From positions 62,001 through 126,000 of the forward strand of contig JBQTIY010000001.1 in NCBI GenBank assembly GCA_052387675.1: 64,000 bases of DNA. The letters are read 5' to 3'. Below are positions 40,294 to 48,605 of this stretch, one piece after another. Numbering within the stretch: position 1 is the stretch's first letter; each line of letters opens with the position of its first letter. Below the pieces are notes generated by a model. That model was not told where the DNA came from. It did no database searches and saw only the letters and a list, made by a program, of their open reading frames with translations. A program made the translations under genes and the position numbers. Source of the DNA: JBQTIY01 sp052387675. Lineage in GTDB: Bacteria; Planctomycetota; B15-G4.

Positions 40294-41705
40294 GCCCCGG
40301 CCGTCTCCCCACCAGACGGCGACGCGCGCGGCGCGCGCGCCGAGGCAAAGCGCAGCGCGCCCCGGCGCACGAAGAGCCGCTCGGCTCGGTCGCGCAGACC
40401 GGGCATCACAAAGGTCACTACGGTGTCCCCCTCCTGCAAAACCGTGGAGCCGCCCGGCACAAGCACCTCACCGTCGCGCAGCACGGCCCCCACCAGCACG
40501 CCGTCCGGCACGGAGAGATCGCGCAAGGCGCGGCCCGCGGCGCGCGCGCCCTGCCGCACGACCATTTCCACGACCTCGGCAGCGCTGTCGCCGAGTTTCT
40601 GCACGGCGACGACGCGTCCGCCGCGCGCAAAGCGGAGCAGCCGCCCCACCATGGTGAGGCGCGGATTGATGACCGCGTCGATGTCCAGCCGGTCGAGCAG
40701 CAAAGTGAGGTCGGGATCGGCCGTGACCACGATGTTACGGCGCACGCCACGTTTCTTGGCCAGCAGCGCCAGGATCAGGTTGTGTTCCTCGTTGCGCCCC
40801 GCGGCAATAAAAATGTCGGCCGAGGCCAGCCGGCCTTGGCCCTGCACGTCGGCGTCGTTGGGCGACCCGTGCAGCACGAGCGTGTGATCCAGCTTGGCTG
40901 CCGCGCGTTCGCACAGATCGGCATCCTCGTCGATCAGCACGACGCTGGCGCGCTCCTGCAAGCGCGCCGCCACGGCCACGCCGAAGGCGCCCGCGCCGTG
41001 CACCACGACACGTTGCACGCTCTCGCCCCCGGCCACGACACGGCGAAAGGCCGGCAGAGAGCTGCGCGCCATGAGCAGATAAGCACGGTCGCCGGCACGC
41101 AGTTCGTCCTCGCCGCCAGGGATGAACTGCTGCTCATCACGGCGCACGGCGGCCACGAGAAACTGCTCACCAGCGAACTCCTCGCGCAAACGGCGCAGAG
41201 GCTTGCCCGCCAGGCGGCTGCCCTCTTCCACATCGAAGGAACGCAGCAAGATCTCGCCGCCGGCGAAGTCGCCCACATCGATGGAGCCGGGTGCGTCCAC
41301 GAGAGCCACGACCGAGTCCACGGCCACCTGATCGGGATTGATGAAGCGGCTCACGCCGAGCCGCACCGGATCCACGAGCGGGTGCTCCTCGTCGGAGTAG
41401 TCGGGATTGCGCACGCGGGCCACGGTGCGTTCGGCGCCCAGTCCATGCGCCGCCGCGCAGGCCATGACGTTGACTTCATCGTGCTCAGTGACCGCGATGA
41501 AGAGTTCGGCCGCTCCGGCCCCCGCTGCCTGCAGCGTTTCACGCGAGGTGCCGCTGCCGGCCACCGTGAGGACGTCGATGCGATCGCGCAGATGCCCCAG
41601 GCGTTCCTCGTTGAGATCGATGAGCGCCAGCTCGTGGCCCTCGGCACTGAGTTCGCGCACGAGGTGGAAGCCCACCGAGCCCGCTCCGACGACGACGATC
41701 CTCAT
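40290..41705 (-). CDS. trkA: Trk system potassium uptake regulatory protein
   Basis: 471 residues, two RCK modules each with RCK_N and RCK_C. The first Rossmann loop is VVVGAGSVGFHLVREL and the acidic ALIDLNEE binds the ribose of NAD(H). A second RCK_N (VVVHGAGAFGVAVAARLQ, SVVLIDEDADL) is at about 230-350. It forms the gating ring of TrkH. Overlaps both neighbours by 4 nt. A single trkA serves two trkH genes. Confidence 0.94.
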   Translation of the reverse strand: MRIVVVGAGSVGFHLVRELSAEGHELALIDLNEERLGHLRDRIDVLTVAGSGTSRETLQAAGAGAAELFIAVTEHDEVNVMACAAAHGLGAERTVARVRNPDYSDEEHPLVDPVRLGVSRFINPDQVAVDSVVALVDAPGSIDVGDFAGGEILLRSFDVEEGSRLAGKPLRRLREEFAGEQFLVAAVRRDEQQFIPGGEDELRAGDRAYLLMARSSLPAFRRVVAGGESVQRVVVHGAGAFGVAVAARLQERASVVLIDEDADLCERAAAKLDHTLVLHGSPNDADVQGQGRLASADIFIAAGRNEEHNLILALLAKKRGVRRNIVVTADPDLTLLLDRLDIDAVINPRLTMVGRLLRFARGGRVVAVQKLGDSAAEVVEMVVRQGARAAGRALRDLSVPDGVLVGAVLRDGEVLVPGGSTVLQEGDTVVTFVMPGLRDRAERLFVRRGALRFASARAPRASPSGGETAGA

Positions 41706-44245
41706 GAGCCCGGTGCGGGCGAAACCGCCGGTGGCACCGCGGGCACCGCGCCCGCGCGCGCGGTGCGGACGCGCACCAACGCGGCCTGCACCTGGGCCAG
41801 GAGTTCGCCCTGTTCGGCCGGAACGCGCGACTCGAGGCGTTCGAGCGTGGCCAGAGCCTGGTCGAGTTGCCCCAGGCCCTCCTCGGCCCCAGCCAGATCC
41901 AGCAGCAGCGCGTTATCCGCCGGAAACTCCGCCACCAGCCCGCGCAGCAGCGGCAAAGCCTCAGCATCGCGGCCAGAACGCCGCAGTGCGGCCGACGCCG
42001 CGCGGAGCGTTGGCACGCGCGCCGCTTCACCTTCCGGCAGAAGCTTCAGCCTGGCGAGGTGATGGTCCGCCGCTTCTCCATGCAGCCCCAGCGACTCGCA
42101 GGCGCTGGCCAGCAGCGCCAAGCGGGTACTGAGCGGAGGCAGCGCGGCCTCGGCGGCGTGAAGTTCGAGCAGCGCAGTGCGGGCATCGGCCGCCCGTCCG
42201 GCGTGCAAGAGTTCTTCGGCGCGGCGGGCGCGTGCGCGCGGACCGAGGTCGCGTTCTTCGGGGGCCTCGAGCGGCATCTCGGCCAGCCGCCCGAAGACCC
42301 AGGCGGACAGATCGTGCGCCCCGACGCTGGAAAGCGTTTCACCCAGGCCGTCCCAGTCGGCGGGCGCATACTGCGCGCCGAGCACACCGAGCGCAGCCCG
42401 TGAGGCAGTCTGCAGAGTTGTGCTGGCCGGGCCGCGCGCCACGATGCGGCCGATCGCCGCGCCACCCTCCACGCGGCCCAGCGCCCCGATGGCCTCGAGG
42501 ACGCGATCAACCACAGAGGCCTCGGTCTCGACCCGCGCACGTTCCTCGAGCAAGCCGAGGGCTTCTGCTGCGGCGCTCTTGCCGAGCGCCGTCACAGCCT
42601 CGGCACGCACACTCGCATCGACATCGTTGAGCAGGGCCGCGAGCAGGGCCACGATCCGCGCGGGCTCCGTCGACTCGGCGCCGCGCAGGCGCACGAGCCG
42701 CTCCCCGAGCGCGAAGGCCACGGCAAAGCGCACTTCCTTGGCTTCGTCGGCGGCGCCGGACGCAGCAATCCGTTCGAGGTCGGATTCATCGCCTTCAGAG
42801 GCGATGATCGCCCGCAGCGCTGCGGCGCGCACACGCGCCGGCTGACCGCCGTCCCTCGACAGGCCGGCGCGCATCCAGGGCTGCAGCCGGCTCACGAGGC
42901 CCGCGGGCCGATTCGCTGCAATGGCCAGCAGCAACTCAGCGGCGCGATCCGCCTCCGCGACGCCAGGATTCGGAACCGTGCGCGCCAGCCGCTCGAGATA
43001 CTGCAACAGCGGTCCGACCAGCGCCGGCTGACCACGCAGTAAGACCAAGCTGCTGGCCGCCGCCTCCGCCACGGCTTCGTCCGTTGCGCGCAGTTCTTCC
43101 AGCAGCGCCTGCTGCACTTCCGGCCGATTGCGGCCGAGCACTCCGAGTGTGCGCACGAGCGCTGCCCGCACCGAGTTGTCCGTCTCGACCGGCAGGCCGG
43201 CGGTGGTGCCGTTGCTGGCCGAGCCGTTGCCGTTGGGGGCGGTCACCGGGCCCGGCGACGCCGTGCCGTTCGACTCGCCGTTGGAAGCCGCCGCCGGATG
43301 GCCGAGCCGCCCCAGCAGATGCGGAATCGCCGAGAGGGCCTGTTCCTTGGCCGCCAGCGCCGACAGCCGCAAGGCAGCTTCCTTGCGAACCGCTGGGTAA
43401 GAATCACCCAAGGCCGCAATGAGTCGGCCAATGTTGTCGGTGCCCATGGCGTCGATGCGCGCCTTGATGACCTCCTGCAAGGTCTGATCGAGCGTCGACT
43501 GGAGCTGTTCCAGGTTCTGGGCCAGGCGGCGTCGCTCGGCCTCGATACCCAAATCGAGCAGTGCCTCACGACTCAAATGCGCATGCTTTTCCCAGAAGAG
43601 CTGCCATGCGGCGCGGTGGGCGTCTTCGCCTAGATCGTGGCCCGTCAGCCGCCGCAGAGCGCTGCGGGCTGACGCGGCGACCGCGCCTTCGAGCTGTTCG
43701 ATGAGCGGCTTCACTGCGACGAGCTGGGTGCAGCCGCCAAGCGCCTCGACAATGGCCCGGCCGCGCTCGGGAGCGTTGATGAGCTGAAGTTCCGCGATGA
43801 GCGCCGCCGTGGCGCTGTTGCTCGCGGCGGCCAAGCGCTCCAGAGCCAGCGCGCCCGGCTGGCGGAGACTCGCGGCAGCCGACGAGGCCGCCGTGATCAG
43901 ATCGGGCAGCAGCGGCTCGTAAAGCGCGGGAGTCTGTACGGCCATCGCCAACGATTTGAGCACGCCCGCCGCCGCGGATTCGGTGCCCTCATTGAGGACC
44001 GCGCGCAGCGAGGCGTGATCGTTTGCATCCAAGAGGGTCTTGACCGCGACGGCCAGACGCACTTCGGGCACGTTTGGCTCTGCGAGCACCGCGCGTGCTT
44101 CGAGCACCGCATCGAGCGCAGACGTCGTGCCCGACGCCGTCTGCCGGCGTGCAGCCAGCGCCGGCTCGGCCGCGCTGAGGAGCGCCGCCACGGTGAGCAG
44201 GCCGGCCAGCCGCGACGGCGACGAACTCAAGATCCTGAAAACCAT
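41702..44245 (-). CDS. Secreted/periplasmic HEAT- and TPR-repeat protein
   Basis: 847 residues. Signal peptide from LAGLLTVAALLSAAEPALA (cleaved near residue 31). Residues ~40-640 contain many HEAT-type helix pairs (SYPAVRKEAALRLSALA, VRAALVRTLGVLG, DASVRAEAVTALG). A Gly/Asn/Ser/Thr-rich linker sits at about 320-350, and TPR-like repeats (ARRAEELLHAGRAADARTALLEL) fill the C-terminus. A scaffold; no enzyme domain. It overlaps the end of aroK by 19 nt and trkA by 4 nt. Why it lies between shikimate and K+ genes is unclear. Confidence 0.8.
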   Translation of the reverse strand: MVFRILSSSPSRLAGLLTVAALLSAAEPALAARRQTASGTTSALDAVLEARAVLAEPNVPEVRLAVAVKTLLDANDHASLRAVLNEGTESAAAGVLKSLAMAVQTPALYEPLLPDLITAASSAAASLRQPGALALERLAAASNSATAALIAELQLINAPERGRAIVEALGGCTQLVAVKPLIEQLEGAVAASARSALRRLTGHDLGEDAHRAAWQLFWEKHAHLSREALLDLGIEAERRRLAQNLEQLQSTLDQTLQEVIKARIDAMGTDNIGRLIAALGDSYPAVRKEAALRLSALAAKEQALSAIPHLLGRLGHPAAASNGESNGTASPGPVTAPNGNGSASNGTTAGLPVETDNSVRAALVRTLGVLGRNRPEVQQALLEELRATDEAVAEAAASSLVLLRGQPALVGPLLQYLERLARTVPNPGVAEADRAAELLLAIAANRPAGLVSRLQPWMRAGLSRDGGQPARVRAAALRAIIASEGDESDLERIAASGAADEAKEVRFAVAFALGERLVRLRGAESTEPARIVALLAALLNDVDASVRAEAVTALGKSAAAEALGLLEERARVETEASVVDRVLEAIGALGRVEGGAAIGRIVARGPASTTLQTASRAALGVLGAQYAPADWDGLGETLSSVGAHDLSAWVFGRLAEMPLEAPEERDLGPRARARRAEELLHAGRAADARTALLELHAAEAALPPLSTRLALLASACESLGLHGEAADHHLARLKLLPEGEAARVPTLRAASAALRRSGRDAEALPLLRGLVAEFPADNALLLDLAGAEEGLGQLDQALATLERLESRVPAEQGELLAQVQAALVRVRTARAGAVPAVPPAVSPAPGS

Positions 44246-44760
44246 GACATCTCTCGTCGCGACACCTCTTGAACCAGGTCCAGTATAGGTTCGCGGCCCC
44301 CCGCCGAAACCGTGATCTGCGCGGCCGCGCGGTAAAGCGGCTCACGCTCAGCCAGGAGCAGCGCCACCTCTTCGGCAGGCGGCCGGTCGGTCAGCGGCGG
44401 GCGCGGACGGGCCTGGGCCCTCCGCGTGAGCTCCTCCGCCTCGACCTGGAGATAGATGACCAGCCCCGTGGCCGCCAGCGCCGCGAAGGCTTCGCGCAGC
44501 AAGACCGCTCCGCCCCCGGTGGCCAGCACATGCCCATGCAGCCGGGAGGCCGTCGCCAGAGCGCGCAGCTCGATGGTGCGGAAGGCTGCCTCGCCGTCCC
44601 GCGCGAGGAGCTCGTCCGCCGAGCAGCCCGCCAAACGCCCGACCTCATCATCGAGATCCAGAAAAGGCCGGTTGAGCTGCTGAGCCAGGCTGCGGCCGAG
44701 CGTGGTCTTGCCGCTGGCCCGCATGCCGATCAACACGAGGTTGGGTGCGGAGCGAGCCAT
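44227..44760 (-). CDS. aroK: Shikimate kinase
   Basis: 177 residues. Phosphorylates shikimate with ATP. Walker A GMRASGKTTLG at ~12-22; FLDLDDEVGRLAG contains the shikimate-binding Asp pair; ATGGGAVL is the GGG loop; LTDRPP carries the lid arginine. The canonical arginine of the shikimate site is in AFRTIELRAL. Length is normal. It lies 73 nt after the tRNA-Glu gene on the same strand and may be cotranscribed with it. Confidence 0.93.
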   Translation of the reverse strand: MARSAPNLVLIGMRASGKTTLGRSLAQQLNRPFLDLDDEVGRLAGCSADELLARDGEAAFRTIELRALATASRLHGHVLATGGGAVLLREAFAALAATGLVIYLQVEAEELTRRAQARPRPPLTDRPPAEEVALLLAEREPLYRAAAQITVSAGGREPILDLVQEVSRREMSWFSGS

Positions 44761-44784
44761 GCCTCACCGGAGTTGGCGCCTTCG

Positions 44785-44800
44785 GTCGCCTTGAGGCGAC
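44785..44800 (-). promoter_or_regulatory. Small hairpin between tRNA-Glu and aroK
   Basis: Inverted repeat GTCGCCT/AGGCGAC with a 2-nt centre, 25 nt before the aroK ATG. It could be a processing or attenuation element, but no function can be read from the sequence. Confidence 0.25.
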
Positions 44801-44816
44801 ATCTCGGACCGGCTCG

Positions 44817-44831
44817 GCCCGCGCGGCGGGC
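44817..44831 (-). terminator. Hairpin immediately after tRNA-Glu
   Basis: GCCCG/CGGGC stem with a 5-nt loop, 2 nt beyond the CCA end of the tRNA. GC-rich but short and without a U-tract, so it may be a weak terminator or a 3'-processing boundary. Confidence 0.3.
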
Positions 44832-44833
44832 TT

Positions 44834-44911
44834 TGGTAGTCCCAACGGGATTTGAACCCGTGTCTGGTGCGTGAGAGGCACCTGTCCTAGACCAGGCTAG
44901 ACGATGGGACC
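44834..44911 (-). tRNA. tRNA-Glu (anticodon CTC)
   Basis: 78 nt including encoded CCA. The cloverleaf is complete: acceptor GGTCCCA/TGGGACT, anticodon stem GGTGC/GCACC with loop CTCTCAC (anticodon CTC, reads GAG), and T stem ACGGG/CCCGT with loop TTCAAAT. The discriminator base is A. The first acceptor pair is G-U. Confidence 0.95.
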
Positions 44912-44937
44912 ACACGGTCCGGACCGAGAGGGGGCGG

Positions 44938-44967
44938 ATTATGGTAGGCAGGTCGATAGCAAGCCAA
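44938..44967 (-). promoter_or_regulatory. Promoter of tRNA-Glu
   Basis: Minus-strand TTGGCT (44967-44962), an 18-bp spacer and CATAAT (44943-44938), followed by CCGCCCC. The tRNA begins 26 nt downstream. A palindrome CGGTCCGGACCG lies between promoter and tRNA. On the plus strand the same site reads TATGGT (44940-44945) and could serve the gene at 45023. Confidence 0.55.
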
Positions 44968-44976
44968 GGAAATTCG

Positions 44977-45008
44977 AGCCAACACAGCCCCGCGTCCGCG
45001 GGTTGGCT
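44977..45008. repeat. Nested inverted repeat in the leader of the 45-kb gene
   Basis: Outer arms AGCCAAC (44977-44983) and GTTGGCT (45002-45008), inner arms CCCGCG/CGCGGG with a TC centre. It lies 14 nt before the ATG at 45023 and also upstream of the tRNA promoter. Confidence 0.4.
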
Positions 45009-45022
45009 GACACAGCATCGGC

Positions 45023-46930
45023 ATGGCAACCCCACAGCGCGTCCTCCTCTGGATCGGTGTCGCCGCGGCACTGGCCGTGTTCGGCGTCATGGCCGCCTCG
45101 TGGCTGCACGAGGACTTGCCTGATGAACCGCTTGACGTCTCGCTTGAGGATGTCGAAGGCCGCGCCACCCCGCCCAAGCAACTCCCGCAGCCGGGCCCCG
45201 CCGTTGAGCGCCCCAAGCCCCCGCCGCGCCTGCCCGAGACAGAAGGCGGCAGTGTCACGGGACGCATCGTCCGCATCGGGCGGCAGCCGGTGGCCGGAGC
45301 GCGGATCGAAGCACTGCGCGGCGCCAACCTAGGGATTTTCCTGCGCGGCGAGGCCGACTCATTGCAACGGCGGACCGTCACTGACAGCGAGGGCGGCTTC
45401 CGGCTGGAGGATGTGCCGGCCACCGGCGATCTCCTCCTGCGCTTGGACGGCGACGACTTCGCTTCCACGGACTTCGGCCCGTTCGTGGTGAGCACCGGAC
45501 GCACGACGAGTGTCGGCGATTTGGTCGTGACCGAGGGCCTGACGATCCTGGGCAGTGTCGTGGATCCCAACCGGCGGCCGGTGGCCGGTGCCACGCTCGG
45601 GCTGCACTTCGGCATGAGCCCGCCCCCCCTCGAGGCCAAGCCCGCCCGTGTGACGCTCAGCGACGAAGCGGGCCGCTTCCAGTTTCTGCATGCGCCTGCG
45701 TCGGGTCTCTCGCTCGACATCCAGGCGCCCGGCTTCGCGCGAATGAGGCGCCAGTTCGTACCGCAACCCGGCCAGGCGCAGCACGAGTGGCTCGTGCGCG
45801 TCGAAGTCGAGCCCGTGCACCCGCTCAGCGGACGGGTCCTGGCTCTGCCGGATCTCAAGCCGGTGGCCGGCGCGCTGATCGAGGCGCAGGCACTGGACGC
45901 TCACCGCGCCGGCGGAGTCAGTACGACCGACGCTGACGGCCGCTTCGAGATCACCGGCCTGGCTTTCGGCAACTACAACATCACGGCCATCGCCAAGGGC
46001 TACTGCCGCAAGAGCGAGCGCACCTGGGCGGAGCGCGGCGAGGACAGTGTGGAACTGCGCTTGGCTCCAGCCGGCTCGGTCGCGGGCACCGTGCTGGGCA
46101 GCGACGGCCGGCCTGTGGCGCACTTCGACTTGCAGGCCCGCTTTCACAGCGACCGGCATGCGCCGCCGTCACCGCGCGGCAACTTCCGCCGCATCAGCAG
46201 TTCGCAGGGCCGCTTCGTGCTCGACGATCTCGAGCCCGGCTTTTGGTGCGTGGCAGTTTGGGCCAAGGGCTATGCAGTGAGCGAGTCACGCTGCCTGCGC
46301 GTCCATCAAGGCGAGCAATTGGAGGGACTCGACGTCACCCTGCAGCTCGGCGCGGCGCTCACCGGCCGCGTCGTCGATGACTCGGGCCAGGCCGTGCCCG
46401 GCGCCATCGTCTCGCTGCATCCCAACCGGGAACCCGAGGCCGAGTTCTTGCGCCAGCCGGACGGCGGCCCGCTGACGCGCCACCGCACGGTCACCGACAG
46501 CGACGGGCGTTTCCGCCTCGATGAACTCACAGCGCAGCGCGTGCAAGTGCAAGTCGATCATCCCGACTACGCCGTCGTGCGGCGCGACGACATCGCCATT
46601 CCCGCGCAGGCCGAGCTGGAGCTTGAGGGCTTCGTGCTGGAACGTACGGCCAGCGTGGAAGGTGTGGCGCTAGACCGCGCCGGCGTGCCGCTCACGGGCG
46701 TGGTGGTCCGGCTCTACCGCATCGGCGGTATGGCGCTGCAAGTCACCACCGACGGCGGCGGCGCCTTTCGTTTTCCGCGCGTGCGTGCCGGCGATTACCA
46801 GCTCACCTGCGAAGGACGCGGCGGCGGTCTCTTCTCCATGCTTGAGTACCTGCACGCCGGAACGGGCCCCGACACGCTGCAGCTCCGTCCGGGCGATGCC
46901 GTGCAGCGCAACGTGGTGGCGCTGCCCTAG
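45023..46930 (+). CDS. Membrane-anchored protein with six carboxypeptidase-regulatory-like repeats
   Basis: 635 residues. A membrane anchor at residues ~7-28 (VLLWIGVAAALAVFGVMAA) and a Pro-rich linker are followed by six beta-sandwich repeats of the CarboxypepD_reg/CnaB type. Typical repeats read VTGRIVRIGRQPVAGARIEA, ILGSVVDPNRRPVAGATLG, LTGRVVDDSGQAVPGAIVSL and VEGVALDRAGVPLTGVVVRL, each with a TDxxGRF strand. Probably projects into the periplasm as a rigid rod. Same build as the 366-residue protein at 26.5 kb but with twice the repeats. Confidence 0.82.
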   Translation: MATPQRVLLWIGVAAALAVFGVMAASWLHEDLPDEPLDVSLEDVEGRATPPKQLPQPGPAVERPKPPPRLPETEGGSVTGRIVRIGRQPVAGARIEALRGANLGIFLRGEADSLQRRTVTDSEGGFRLEDVPATGDLLLRLDGDDFASTDFGPFVVSTGRTTSVGDLVVTEGLTILGSVVDPNRRPVAGATLGLHFGMSPPPLEAKPARVTLSDEAGRFQFLHAPASGLSLDIQAPGFARMRRQFVPQPGQAQHEWLVRVEVEPVHPLSGRVLALPDLKPVAGALIEAQALDAHRAGGVSTTDADGRFEITGLAFGNYNITAIAKGYCRKSERTWAERGEDSVELRLAPAGSVAGTVLGSDGRPVAHFDLQARFHSDRHAPPSPRGNFRRISSSQGRFVLDDLEPGFWCVAVWAKGYAVSESRCLRVHQGEQLEGLDVTLQLGAALTGRVVDDSGQAVPGAIVSLHPNREPEAEFLRQPDGGPLTRHRTVTDSDGRFRLDELTAQRVQVQVDHPDYAVVRRDDIAIPAQAELELEGFVLERTASVEGVALDRAGVPLTGVVVRLYRIGGMALQVTTDGGGAFRFPRVRAGDYQLTCEGRGGGLFSMLEYLHAGTGPDTLQLRPGDAVQRNVVALP

Positions 46931-46933
46931 CGC

Positions 46934-47959
46934 CTAAGAGCGCGCCAGCCGTCCATCCGAGCGGAGCTGCTGCACGACGGCCGCGAGACACGCCTCCAGA
47001 TCACCCGGCGCCACCTCCAGCTCGTCGCGCATGCGGCGCACATCGAACCAGAGGTACCGGCCAAAGGTCGCGCACAGATCGGGCGTGTACCAGAGCCCGT
47101 CGGGGACGAGCGGCTCAACGAGGTTCATCGCGGCGCGCAGCGGAGTGGCCAGGCGCGTCGGCAGCGTGCGCACTTTCGGGCGCCGGCCGGCGACGATGGC
47201 GATGCGCGCGAAGAGCTGTCCGATCGTCAGGTTCTCTCCTCCCAGAACATAACGCCGGCCGCAACGGCCGCGCCGCGCCGCGGCCAGCACGCCCTGTACG
47301 ACCGTCTCCAGCGGCACGACGTTCACGCCGCCCTCGGGTGCCGTGCGCAGCCGGCCGCTGGCGATCTTCGCCACGAGCTGGTTGCTGTTGGAGGGCAAGC
47401 TGGATGGCCCGTAGATCGCACCCGGATTCACCACGACGGCATCCAGGCCTGCGGCCACAGCCTGCTGCACGCGCACTTCGGCCTCGTGCTTGGTGTCGAA
47501 GTAGCCGGCGTCCAGCACGTCGCCGTTCCACGGCGAGTCTTCGTCCAGCAAGCGGGGCGTCTCACTGAAGCCGATGGCCGCAATGCTGCTGATGTGAAGC
47601 AGGCGCGGCACCTGGAAGCGCAGGCAGGCCGCGGCGACGTGCTGCGTGCCGAGCACGTTGACCTGCGCCATCCGGCCCAGCAATCGCCGGCGGTAGCCGA
47701 TGATGGCCGCCGAGTGGATGACGAGTTCGCTGTCGCGCACCAAGGCCGGGAGCGAGTCCGGCACCGTGACATCGCCTTCCACGAGCGTGACGCCCAGCCG
47801 GCGCAGTGTCTCGATCGCCGCCGGCGCACTGCGGGCCCGCACCAGTCCGCTTACGCTCAGCCCCTCTTCGCGCAAGCGACGCGCGAGGGCGAGGCCCAGA
47901 AATCCGGTGGCCCCCGTGAGCGCGACCCGGCGCGGGGCACTGTGCGAAGATGCGGACAT
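46934..47959 (-). CDS. NAD(P)-dependent epimerase/dehydratase, extended SDR
   Basis: 341 residues. TGATGFLGLALARRL near the N-terminus binds the dinucleotide. VIHSAAIIGYRRRLLG, HISSIAAIGF and the active-site YFDTK (YxxxK intact) follow. VVVNPGAIYGPS and YVLGGENLTIGQLFARI match the dihydroflavonol-reductase/hopanoid-associated SDR group and resemble the SDR at 22.8 kb. The ATG at 47959 overlaps the ATG of the divergent gene (CATG). The frame stays open upstream, but that would run through the neighbour. Confidence 0.83.
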   Translation of the reverse strand: MSASSHSAPRRVALTGATGFLGLALARRLREEGLSVSGLVRARSAPAAIETLRRLGVTLVEGDVTVPDSLPALVRDSELVIHSAAIIGYRRRLLGRMAQVNVLGTQHVAAACLRFQVPRLLHISSIAAIGFSETPRLLDEDSPWNGDVLDAGYFDTKHEAEVRVQQAVAAGLDAVVVNPGAIYGPSSLPSNSNQLVAKIASGRLRTAPEGGVNVVPLETVVQGVLAAARRGRCGRRYVLGGENLTIGQLFARIAIVAGRRPKVRTLPTRLATPLRAAMNLVEPLVPDGLWYTPDLCATFGRYLWFDVRRMRDELEVAPGDLEACLAAVVQQLRSDGRLARS

Positions 47960-48605
47960 GTTCATGCAAACGATCCCGGTCGGCCCCCTCCAGTGCAACT
48001 GCACGATTCTGGGCGACACCACCAGCGGCGAGGCCATCGTCATCGATCCGGGCGATGAGGCGCCGGCGCTAGCAGCCCGCCTGACCCGCGCCGGACTCAA
48101 AGTGACGCAGATCCTGCACACTCACGCGCACATCGATCACATTGGCGGCAGCGCCGAATTCCAGCAGTTGGCCGGTGGGCGCGCCTGGCTGCACAAGGGC
48201 GACCAGTGGCTGCACGAGAACTTCGCCCTGCAGTGCCGCATGATCGGGCTGCCGGTGCCGGCAGCCGTGCCGATCGACGCTTGGCTCGATGAGGGTCAGC
48301 GCCTCAGCCTGGGCGAGCACCGCCTCGAAGTGCTGCACACGCCGGGCCACACGCCGGGCAGTTGCTGCTTCCTGCTCGCGGCGGAGGGCCGGCAACTGCT
48401 CTTTGCCGGTGACACGCTCTTTAAAGGCAGCATCGGGCGCACCGACCTCTGGGGCGGCGACACGGAAACGATCCTAGCCAGTCTGCAGGGCAAGTTGCTC
48501 GGACTCGACGACGACACCGAGGTGGTGACCGGCCACGGGCCCGGCACGACCATCGGCCGGGAGCGGCGAGGCAATCCTTTTCTGCAGCCGGGCGCCCGCT
48601 GGTGA
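47958..48605 (+). CDS. Metallo-beta-lactamase-fold hydrolase (glyoxalase II-like)
   Basis: 215 residues. The metal motif HTHAHIDHIGG, then LHTPGHTPGSCCF, FAGDTLFKGSIGRTDL and a final GHGPGTTIG supply the two-metal ligand set of the hydroxyacylglutathione-hydrolase-like subgroup. The N-terminus TIPVGPLQCNCTIL is typical of it. Start at 47958 or, 6 nt later, at 47964. Probably a thioesterase or persulfide-related hydrolase in the cytoplasm; substrate unproven. Overlaps the esterase gene (GTGA). Confidence 0.88.
   Translation: MFMQTIPVGPLQCNCTILGDTTSGEAIVIDPGDEAPALAARLTRAGLKVTQILHTHAHIDHIGGSAEFQQLAGGRAWLHKGDQWLHENFALQCRMIGLPVPAAVPIDAWLDEGQRLSLGEHRLEVLHTPGHTPGSCCFLLAAEGRQLLFAGDTLFKGSIGRTDLWGGDTETILASLQGKLLGLDDDTEVVTGHGPGTTIGRERRGNPFLQPGARW

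Noticed and set aside
39190..40887. 565-codon plus-strand open frame
   Set aside because: Antisense to trkH and trkA, rich in His/Gln/Arg as expected from a shadow of a hydrophobic gene.
40782..42062. 426-codon plus-strand open frame
   Set aside because: Antisense to trkA and the HEAT gene, without domain signals.
44785..44831. Hairpins after tRNA-Glu considered as a riboswitch or T-box
   Set aside because: The stretch is only 73 bases with two short stems and no conserved T-box or riboswitch core.
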